A stretch of 10,562 nt of DNA from Bacillota bacterium. GTDB lineage: Bacteria > Bacillota > Clostridia > Acetivibrionales > DSM-1351. Below, one piece after another: positions 1 through 6,389 of the stretch (positions are counted from its first letter, which is position 1; every line of letters begins with the position of its first letter). Where the stretch lies: positions 1 through 10,562 of the forward strand of contig JAEWZA010000040.1 in NCBI GenBank assembly GCA_023395575.1. Direction: 5' to 3'. The notes under the pieces were generated by a model. It worked only from the letters and a program-made list of their open reading frames with translations. It was not told the origin of the DNA and did no database searches. Position numbers and translations under genes: made by a program.

Positions 1-80
1 ATAATGCCATTAAACCATCCATATAATGCCATTATACTTATCATATAATGCCATTAAATCGACAATATAATGGCATTATA
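1..80. repeat. Array of four near-palindromic boxes with 22-bp period
   Basis: Four copies of a 12-bp box, ATAATGCCATTA, start at 1, 23, 45 and 69 (the last is read in the opposite orientation, with a central G). The core is TAATG-N-CATTA, an odd-length palindrome with one central base. The centres lie at 7, 29, 51 and 73, exactly 22 bp apart, or about two helical turns. Copies 2 (22-36) and 4 (66-80) extend to 15-bp palindromes and are exact reverse complements of each other. The 10-bp segments between boxes are all different. This looks like a set of operator or iteron-like sites on one face of the helix for a dimeric DNA-binding protein. As RNA, copies 2 and 4 could instead pair into a hairpin. 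The array touches the window edge and may be longer. Its function and any link to the operon 480 bp away are unknown. Confidence 0.85.
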
Positions 81-556
81 CCAGATTGAAAAGAAGTCTA
101 ATCAGATTTTTATTTGATGTTTTTAGATTAAAATAAAGGATAGATTGATATTTATGCTATTTTTACAATGTAACTATTTTAAGAATATTGAAAATAATAA
201 ATTGAATTATGAGATAAAAATCTTATAAGAAGCAGATGAATGTAATTGTTCAATTATTTATAAATTTTGAAAAACTATTACTATTGATTAGCCCACGACA
301 ATTAAATAGCAATTCTATATTGCGTATAAACAAGTAAATATATAAAAGAATAAATTGTTGATTCAAAATAGTTTTAATAATCCAGTATTAGTAAATATAA
401 TTATTTTATATTTGTAGTTAGTATCTCAAAGGATTAAAAAATTATTTTTGTCCATTTTGAACATAATAATTTATATTATAGATAAATAATTTATTATACT
501 AAAAATAATATACTCAAAAGCTAAATGTGCTAAGTTAGAATTTGTTTGAATTAAAT
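81..556. other. AT-rich intergenic leader upstream of hsdM
   Basis: About 475 bp without a convincing gene on either strand: all open frames are short and interrupted. The stretch is extremely AT-rich, with many A and T runs. It holds one candidate promoter box (407-414). It also holds a 13-bp A/T palindrome centred near 488 and a 10-bp A/T direct repeat (465-474 and 485-494), both of which could arise by composition alone. No tRNA, riboswitch or GC-rich terminator is visible. It presumably contains the promoter of the restriction-modification operon. Confidence 0.6.
407..414 (+). promoter_or_regulatory. Candidate Bacteroidota -7 promoter box
   Basis: TATATTTG matches the Bacteroidota -7 consensus TAnnTTTG exactly and would give a leader of roughly 130 nt before hsdM. 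No clear TTG/TTTG -33 element lies about 19-21 bp upstream. Such an 8-mer is expected about once by chance in this much AT-rich DNA, so the call is weak. Confidence 0.25.
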
Positions 557-3343
557 ATGAAGGAAAAAATAAAACTAAAACGTCTCGAAAGGCTATTGAT
601 GGATGTAGCTGATGATTTGAGAGGAAAGATGGATGCAACAGAATACAAGGAATATATCTTTGGAATGTTATTCATAAAACGAATGTCGGATGTATTTGAT
701 CAAAAGAGAGAGCAACTTATCAAATTTGACTATAAGCATTTAGTTGGAAATCCAATTTTAGACACAATATTAGAAGATAAACAAACCTATGGAGAAACCT
801 TTTTTGTTCCTAAACGTGCAAGATGGAATTCTGGTTTTATAGATGAAAATAGAGTGGAGCAACCCCCAATTAAGCACCTTCAAAATAACATTGGTCAGAT
901 GCTTAACAAAGCATTGGATGCTATTGAAGATGCAAACCCTGACACATTATCTGGCATTTTTAAAGATCGAATTAATTTTAATAAAGAGGTTGATGGTAAA
1001 CAAATAGTAAAAAATGCCGACCTTAAAAAAATTATTGACAAGTTCAATGAGTTTCCTGCTTTGGTGAACGAGAACTTTGAATTTCCTGATCTATTAGGAG
1101 CAGCATATGAATATCTTTTAAAGCACTTTGCTGAAGAAGGAGGTAAAAAAGGTGGTCAATTCTATACACCAAATCTAGTTGTTCGATTACTCGTTCAACT
1201 TTTAAAACCTGAAGCAGGAATGTCGATATATGACCCAACGGTAGGTTCAGGAGGTATGTTAATTCAATCGTACCAATATATAGAAGAGCAAGGGCAAAAT
1301 GCTCAAAATCTTGAACTATATGGTCAAGAAAATGACCCAACAGTTGTGGCTATCTGCAAAATGAATATTATTCTTCATAATATCTCTAAATACACAATTG
1401 ACTACGGAGATACTTTGGCAGAACCACTTAACCTAAAAGATGGGAGGATTATGCAGTTTGATCGTGTAATTGCCAATCCTCCATTTTCACAAAACTACAA
1501 TAGGGCGGAAATGAAACAACCAGAACGATTTATTCATGGTTTTGCGCCGGGAACAGGCAAAAAAGCTGACCTAATGTTCGTTCAGCATATGTTAGCAAGT
1601 TGTAAAAATTCTGGAAAAGTAGTGGTAGTTATGCCTCATGGTGTATTGTTTAGAGGAGGAAAGGAAAAGGCAATTAGAGAAAGCATGTTGAATGCTGATA
1701 TTATTGAAGGAATTATCAGCTTGCCTGAAAAATTGTTTTATGGTACTGGTATTGGTGCATGTATAATGATTTTCAATAAAAACAAACCAGATAATCTCAA
1801 AAATAAAGTATTTTTTATCAATGCAGATAAAGAATTTGCAGAAGGGAAAAATCAAAACACTTTACGTCCCGAAGATATAGAAAAGATTGACTTTGTATTT
1901 AATAATAAAAAAGAAGAAAAAGGATACTCTCGCTTTGTGGATATCGTAAGCGATGATGAGAGTGTCGATACAATTGCAAAATTCGATTATACTTTGAAAA
2001 TTCGACGTTATGTGGATAACACACCACCACCAGAACCTCAGGATGTAAAAGCACACTTAATTGGAGGGGTTCCTTTAGTAGAAATTCAAAAGATTCAAAA
2101 TACATTATGCCCCAAGTTTAAATTTGAGGGAAATCAGCTTTTTAAAGAGAAAAATCAACATTATAAGGATTTTGCACTCATGGGTAAGTCAGAAATCAAA
2201 ACAATTATTGATGATGATGTAAATGTAACCAATACTCTTACGGAATTAGGCTTACATTTAGCTGACTGGTGGCAGGATGCAAAACATGACTTTTCTACAT
2301 TATCTCCAGAATCTGAAGTGGATAATGTAGTTAAAGAAGATATGTCTGTATATCTTTCTATTAGTAGCGATAAGTTTACAAAAGTTCGCAAGAAATTACT
2401 AAGCTCAATATTAGAAAAATTTATTCCTGTTGGAGTGCTTGATAAGTACCAGATTGCAGGTGTCTTTGTAAATTGGTGGGACAATATCAAATACGACCTC
2501 AAAACTATTATGAAATCAGGCTGGGAACCAGCATTGATTGAAGATAGTTATATGATTGACGAATTTTTCAGCAAAGAACAAATATTGATTGACGAAAAAG
2601 AAACTATACTAGCTCAATTTGAAAATGATCTAAGTGAAGCAGTAGAAGAGGCAATTTCCTTAGTTGAATATGAAGCTGATGAAGAAGAGGGCGAAATGAA
2701 GCTGACACCTAAATTAGCAAAAGAACAACTTAAAGAGCAGATTAATTACTATATTAACGAAAAAAAGAAGCCTGCCGAAGCAAAGCCATATCAGGAACTT
2801 GAAGATAAGATTAAATCACTTGAAAAGGATATTAAAACCTGTAAAGCGAAGATTAAGGAACTTACTATTCAACTCGAACTAAAACTAATTCTGAAACGAT
2901 ATGGTACTGATGACGAGAAAAGTGAAGCTAATGCAATGCTTAGAAAGATAGTACAAGAGTTGAGTTTATTAGAAACAGAGAAAGCAGGAATTCCTGTGAT
3001 TGCTGTAAATAGGAAAAAAATTAGTTCATTAACTAGGCAGATTAATGCTTATAAAAAAAGCAAAGAGTTACTTCTAAATAAACTCGATAGTTTGGATAAT
3101 TTGCTCCTCTCTATTGGTGGCATAATAACGGAAGAAGAATCACAAAAGCTAATTCTTAAAAAACATTTTGATTTGGTAAATGAACAGCTGCAACGCTATT
3201 TAGCAACAGAACGCCGTAATCTTATTGCCGCTTATGAAAACTTATTTGATAAATATTTCACTTCATCTCAGCAAATGGAAAAGACAAGAAATAAAACACT
3301 TTCTGAATTAAATGATTTTCTAACAGAACTAAAGTACTTATGA
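557..3343 (+). CDS. hsdM: Type I restriction-modification DNA methyltransferase subunit M (long form)
   Basis: This subunit transfers a methyl group from AdoMet to the N6 of adenine, as part of the M2S methyltransferase and R2M2S restriction complexes. Numbered from the ATG at 557 (928 aa), it shows an N-terminal helical HsdM_N-like region (about 5-160), the GGQFYTP segment near 199-205, the AdoMet-binding DPTVGSGG motif at 226-233 and the catalytic NPPF motif at 307-310, typical of N6-adenine methylases. The methylase core ends near 500. The remaining 430 residues are an extension with two Trp-Trp segments (near 571 and 640), a charged coiled-coil-like region (about 745-855) and a final helical tail. 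Many HsdM proteins are about 500 aa, so this is a long form, although C-terminally extended HsdM proteins are known. An in-frame TTG at 542 is possible, but the ATG fits the usual HsdM N-terminus better. The gene overlaps hsdS by 4 bp (ATGA), which suggests translational coupling. Confidence 0.96.
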   Translation: MKEKIKLKRLERLLMDVADDLRGKMDATEYKEYIFGMLFIKRMSDVFDQKREQLIKFDYKHLVGNPILDTILEDKQTYGETFFVPKRARWNSGFIDENRVEQPPIKHLQNNIGQMLNKALDAIEDANPDTLSGIFKDRINFNKEVDGKQIVKNADLKKIIDKFNEFPALVNENFEFPDLLGAAYEYLLKHFAEEGGKKGGQFYTPNLVVRLLVQLLKPEAGMSIYDPTVGSGGMLIQSYQYIEEQGQNAQNLELYGQENDPTVVAICKMNIILHNISKYTIDYGDTLAEPLNLKDGRIMQFDRVIANPPFSQNYNRAEMKQPERFIHGFAPGTGKKADLMFVQHMLASCKNSGKVVVVMPHGVLFRGGKEKAIRESMLNADIIEGIISLPEKLFYGTGIGACIMIFNKNKPDNLKNKVFFINADKEFAEGKNQNTLRPEDIEKIDFVFNNKKEEKGYSRFVDIVSDDESVDTIAKFDYTLKIRRYVDNTPPPEPQDVKAHLIGGVPLVEIQKIQNTLCPKFKFEGNQLFKEKNQHYKDFALMGKSEIKTIIDDDVNVTNTLTELGLHLADWWQDAKHDFSTLSPESEVDNVVKEDMSVYLSISSDKFTKVRKKLLSSILEKFIPVGVLDKYQIAGVFVNWWDNIKYDLKTIMKSGWEPALIEDSYMIDEFFSKEQILIDEKETILAQFENDLSEAVEEAISLVEYEADEEEGEMKLTPKLAKEQLKEQINYYINEKKKPAEAKPYQELEDKIKSLEKDIKTCKAKIKELTIQLELKLILKRYGTDDEKSEANAMLRKIVQELSLLETEKAGIPVIAVNRKKISSLTRQINAYKKSKELLLNKLDSLDNLLLSIGGIITEEESQKLILKKHFDLVNEQLQRYLATERRNLIAAYENLFDKYFTSSQQMEKTRNKTLSELNDFLTELKYL

Positions 3344-5172
3344 TAACAGAAAATCAGACATACATACCAGAAGGCTGGAAAATATGCGAATTAGGTACAG
3401 TAATTCTTGAGAAAGCAAAATCAAAAATTAAAGTTTCTGATGCTACTAATTTTGGGAAATACCCATTTTATACAAGTGGTGATAGTATTCTATTGCACGA
3501 CACAAAAATAATTGAAGGAGAAAATTTATACTTAGCAACTGGTGGTATAGCAAATATAAAATACTTTGATGGAGAAGCAGCATATTCTACCGATACATTT
3601 GCGATAAGTACAAACGAAGAGGCAAAAGCACAGTATGTCTATTACTATCTTTTAAGTAACCTTGAATATATAAATAAAAACTATTTTGAAGGAAGTGGTT
3701 TAAAACACTTGCAGAAAAAGGATTTTAGAAAGCATGTTTTTGTTCTTCCTCAATCTTCAAACGAACAGCAAAAAATCGCCTCAATTCTTTCAAAATTAGA
3801 TGAAGCGATCACCCAAACCGAGCAGCTTATCGGAAAATACAAAAAGATAAAAGAGGGTTTAATGCAAGATTTGCTTACCCGTGGCATTGACGAAAAAGGT
3901 AATATACGCTCTGAAGAAACACATAAATTCAAAGATAGTCCATTGGGGAGAATTCCTGAGGAGTGGAAATGTTGTACAATTGGAGATATCATTGAAAAAC
4001 TTAGAAGTGGTGTAACTCCGAGAGGTGGTAGTGAAATTTATATAAAGGAAGGGATTATGTTTTTGAGAAGCCAAAATATATATCCATATGGTTTTGAAGT
4101 GGAAGATGTGGCTTATATCTCAGAAGAAATCAATAATAAAATGTTAGGAAGTAAACTAAAAGAATTAGATGTACTGCTTAATATTACTGGTGCTTCAATT
4201 GGCCGTTCGACGTATGTACCTGTAGGTTTTCCAGCAGCAAATGTAAACCAACATGTATGTAGCATTCGTTTAAATAATCCAAGTGAAGAAAAATCAATTT
4301 TTCTATCTTCTTTTTTAAATTCTGTATATGGGCAAAATCAAATATCCCAACATAACGCTGGTAGCAATAGACAAGGACTAAATTATTCACAGATAAAACA
4401 AATATATATTCCAGAGTTTAAGAGTGATTATGAATTGTCTAATTTCAAGACAGCAATGAATAAGATAGAAAACACAATAAACCAATACAAAGAGAATCTA
4501 ACTCAACTTCAATTGCAAAAATTAGGTTTAATGCACGATTTACTAACAGGAAAAGTAAGGGTTAGTAATTGCAAGGAGCAAAATCCAAATAGTATTCCTC
4601 TAAAAACACAAGCTCATAATCAACACATTGAAGATGCGGTATTGATTGGAGCTATTGTCAATGCATTTTATTCCGATAAATACACTTTGGGTAGAAAGAA
4701 AGTTCAAAAGCTATTGTATTTAGTTCGCCGTCACCAAGAGGCAAGTGTTGCCTGTTTCAAGAAAAAGGCAGCGGGTCCTTATGCCGATGAAGTACGTTAC
4801 AAAGGAGGTGAACCCATTGCTAAAGCCAACAAATACATAACTACTAAAACCAATACTTTAGGAACGACTTTTAGCAAAGGCGAAAACATAGAAAAAGCAT
4901 TAGCATATATTGAAAAATGGGAAATGCTATCGGATATCAATTGGCTTCTAACTCAATTCAAGTACACAAAAGTCGATCAACTGGAATTGATTGCAACAAT
5001 AGATATGGCTCGTTGCGATTTGGAGAAGGGAGGAATTTCAGTTTCTCTATCCACAATTAAGCATTTGATTGCTACGAATGAAGAATGGAAAACAAAACTT
5101 AAAAAAAACTATTTTGACGACTTTAGCATTCAAAGAGGCATTGATAATAGTTATAAATTATTTGGAGAATAA
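3340..5172 (+). CDS. hsdS: Type I restriction-modification specificity subunit S with extra Panacea-like C-terminal domain
   Basis: HsdS recognises the bipartite DNA target for both methylation and cleavage. The 610-aa product has the usual two-fold layout. TRD1 covers about 9-136 (starting IPEGWK). A central conserved helical spacer covers about 137-205 (QQKIASILSKLDEAI, GLMQDLLT). TRD2 covers about 205-358 (starting IPEEWK). A distal conserved region covers about 360-408 (GLMHDLLTGKV). Ordinary HsdS proteins end about here. This one continues for some 200 residues, with a second domain (about 430-610) whose KKVQKLLYL and AAGPYADEV segments resemble the Panacea/SocA antitoxin fold. The two TRDs differ, so the target should be asymmetric; it cannot be predicted here. 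The start overlaps the hsdM stop, and the next gene begins 3 bp after the hsdS stop. Both halves look intact. The S assignment is firm; the nature of the tail is less certain. Confidence 0.95.
   Translation: MITENQTYIPEGWKICELGTVILEKAKSKIKVSDATNFGKYPFYTSGDSILLHDTKIIEGENLYLATGGIANIKYFDGEAAYSTDTFAISTNEEAKAQYVYYYLLSNLEYINKNYFEGSGLKHLQKKDFRKHVFVLPQSSNEQQKIASILSKLDEAITQTEQLIGKYKKIKEGLMQDLLTRGIDEKGNIRSEETHKFKDSPLGRIPEEWKCCTIGDIIEKLRSGVTPRGGSEIYIKEGIMFLRSQNIYPYGFEVEDVAYISEEINNKMLGSKLKELDVLLNITGASIGRSTYVPVGFPAANVNQHVCSIRLNNPSEEKSIFLSSFLNSVYGQNQISQHNAGSNRQGLNYSQIKQIYIPEFKSDYELSNFKTAMNKIENTINQYKENLTQLQLQKLGLMHDLLTGKVRVSNCKEQNPNSIPLKTQAHNQHIEDAVLIGAIVNAFYSDKYTLGRKKVQKLLYLVRRHQEASVACFKKKAAGPYADEVRYKGGEPIAKANKYITTKTNTLGTTFSKGENIEKALAYIEKWEMLSDINWLLTQFKYTKVDQLELIATIDMARCDLEKGGISVSLSTIKHLIATNEEWKTKLKKNYFDDFSIQRGIDNSYKLFGE
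3856..4547 (+). repeat. Internal hsdS repeat flanking TRD2
   Basis: Two 23-bp copies, at 3856-3878 and 4525-4547, agree at 20 of 23 positions, and the first 11 bases (GGTTTAATGCA) are identical. They encode GLMQDLLT and GLMHDLLT, the ends of the central and distal conserved regions of HsdS, and bracket TRD2. Such repeats reflect the pseudo-two-fold design of the family and are possible sites for domain exchange by recombination. No recombinase or silent hsdS cassette is seen in the window, so active shuffling is not supported. Confidence 0.7.
4627..5169 (+). other. HsdS C-terminal Panacea-like (SocA/DUF4065-like) domain
   Basis: This segment encodes HsdS residues 430-610. It begins with a short helix (EDAVLIGAIVNAFY), followed by LGRKKVQKLLYLVRR and FKKKAAGPYADEVRYKGG. 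The pairing of a KvQKLLY helix with a downstream GP turn is the signature I associate with the Panacea antitoxin domain. The second half (about 515-610) is helical and charged and is not recognised. A linker rich in N, Q and S (about 408-430) joins it to the HsdS core, so it should fold separately. Panacea domains elsewhere neutralise adjacent, unrelated toxins. Here the adjacent gene encodes a TIR/SEFIR protein. The similarity was judged by eye and needs a profile search. Confidence 0.6.
5164..5167 (+). promoter_or_regulatory. Shine-Dalgarno-like site for the TIR/SEFIR gene
   Basis: GGAG lies inside the last codons of hsdS, 8 nt before the ATG at 5176. It supports that start, and it stands out because the other genes of this operon have no clear Shine-Dalgarno sequence. 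Translation of the TIR gene would be tied to ribosomes finishing hsdS. Confidence 0.4.
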
Positions 5173-5175
5173 AAT

Positions 5176-6369
5176 ATGAAAAACGAAAGAGAAATAGCAG
5201 AGCTTATATTTGATAAGTTTAGGCAAACAAATAGCAAGGTAAACCACATTGTTCCTGTAAGAACTATAAGATTAGGTCTCATTAATAAGCTAAATCCCAA
5301 AGAACAAGAGTTATTTTATAAAGTATTTGTTGGGTTACAGGTTTTGGATTATTTCACCTATGAAAAAGGGGGCTTAGAGTCTATTCGCCTCACACAGAAA
5401 GGATATGATTATATTTATGATGATGAGAAGGTTGAGCAAATCACTCAAAAGCCGTGGGTTATTCCAGAAGTCGAAAAGACGGATTGGGAAAAAGCTTATA
5501 ATAGGTTGTGGAAAATAATTGGACCACAAGAAGGTGCTATACATTATATCAGTGGTCCGACATTTTATAATTTAGTAGTTGAACTATGTGATGATATTCC
5601 ACCTACATACTTTGAATATATCGAACAAAGAAGAAAAATGGAATTATCAACAAGTAGATCTTTTTATTACAAAGACTTAATAGATAATCTAGATGAAGAA
5701 AAACGTTTTGAGCTATACGTCAAAATTCAGTTGTTAATTGAAGGAGACTCTAAACAGATAGCAACTGAAGAAGACGAATTTAATTTATCTTTAATTGATT
5801 CTTCAGCTCTAACTCCTTCATCCAAGGTTGGTTTTGTAGAAGATGTAGTAAATCAGGCTATTCCTTTAAGTACAAATGACGATGAAACTCCAATCGTATT
5901 TATCTCTTATTCATGGGATACATCTGAACATGAAGCCTGGGTATTGAACTTAGCCAATAAACTTGTGGAAAATGGTGTTGATGTAATATTAGATAAATGG
6001 GATTTGGGACCATTAGGTAAGCCATTGCCTAATTTTATGGAAAATGCAATTTCTACTTCGCAAAGAGTTATTTGTGTAATGACCCCAAATTATAAGAAAA
6101 AGACAGATAAATTGGAAGGTGGTGTTGGATATGAATATTCTATTATTACAGCTAATATTTTTACTAATGCAAATACATCAAAATTTATTCCTCTAATTCG
6201 TCAAGGTTCAGATGAAGAATCTGTGCCGACTGCTTTACAAGGAAGGAAATATCTTGATATACGAAAAGATGTGGATCTTGATGCTAAATTGGAAGAACTT
6301 TTAAGAGATATTCATTGCGTACCTAAATATAAAAAACCAACGATTGGGCCAAAGCCAAAATTTGATTAA
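5176..6369 (+). CDS. TIR/SEFIR-domain protein with winged-helix-like N-terminus
   Basis: A 397-aa cytoplasmic protein with no signal peptide or membrane segment. Residues 1-90 look like a small winged-helix domain (helices, then a strand pair near TYEKGGLESIRLTQKG). Residues about 103-190 form a helical domain of unknown function. A polar linker (about 191-237) leads to a TIR_2/SEFIR-like domain at 239-362. This domain has the opening strand IVFISYSWD, a WVLNLANKLVENGVDVILD segment, WDLGPLGK, and VICVMTPNYKKK followed by GGVGYE. Glu320 in the last segment is a plausible equivalent of the catalytic Glu of NAD-cleaving TIR domains. The family includes NADase effectors of anti-phage systems and plain scaffolding domains, and the activity here is not proven. 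The gene lies between hsdS (3-bp gap) and hsdR (20-bp gap), so it is probably made together with the restriction complex. It is not a standard type I subunit. Confidence 0.85.
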   Translation: MKNEREIAELIFDKFRQTNSKVNHIVPVRTIRLGLINKLNPKEQELFYKVFVGLQVLDYFTYEKGGLESIRLTQKGYDYIYDDEKVEQITQKPWVIPEVEKTDWEKAYNRLWKIIGPQEGAIHYISGPTFYNLVVELCDDIPPTYFEYIEQRRKMELSTSRSFYYKDLIDNLDEEKRFELYVKIQLLIEGDSKQIATEEDEFNLSLIDSSALTPSSKVGFVEDVVNQAIPLSTNDDETPIVFISYSWDTSEHEAWVLNLANKLVENGVDVILDKWDLGPLGKPLPNFMENAISTSQRVICVMTPNYKKKTDKLEGGVGYEYSIITANIFTNANTSKFIPLIRQGSDEESVPTALQGRKYLDIRKDVDLDAKLEELLRDIHCVPKYKKPTIGPKPKFD

Positions 6370-6389
6370 CAATAAAAATAGAAACCCTT

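Noticed and set aside
1..80. CRISPR array
   Set aside because: The repeats are 12 bp and palindromic with 10-bp spacers, far below CRISPR sizes, and no cas gene is in the window.
465..494. A/T direct repeat and 13-bp palindrome upstream of hsdM
   Set aside because: They consist only of A and T in very AT-rich DNA, so they are likely by chance.
542..556. TTG start five codons upstream of hsdM
   Set aside because: The five extra residues do not resemble the HsdM N-terminus, and the ATG at 557 fits the family better.
1044..2502. Reverse-strand open frames inside hsdM
   Set aside because: They lie opposite a well-conserved gene, show no recognisable domain, and are expected as mirror images of AT-rich coding sequence.
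3750..4390. Reverse-strand open frames inside hsdS
   Set aside because: No start signals or familiar protein features; they lie entirely within an intact forward gene.
5101..5108. A8 tract near the end of hsdS as a phase-variation site
   Set aside because: Runs of A are common here, and slippage would change only about the last 20 residues. There is no independent sign of switching.
3340..5172. Invertible hsdS shuffling locus
   Set aside because: There is only one hsdS with both TRDs, no inverted partial copy and no tyrosine recombinase within the window.
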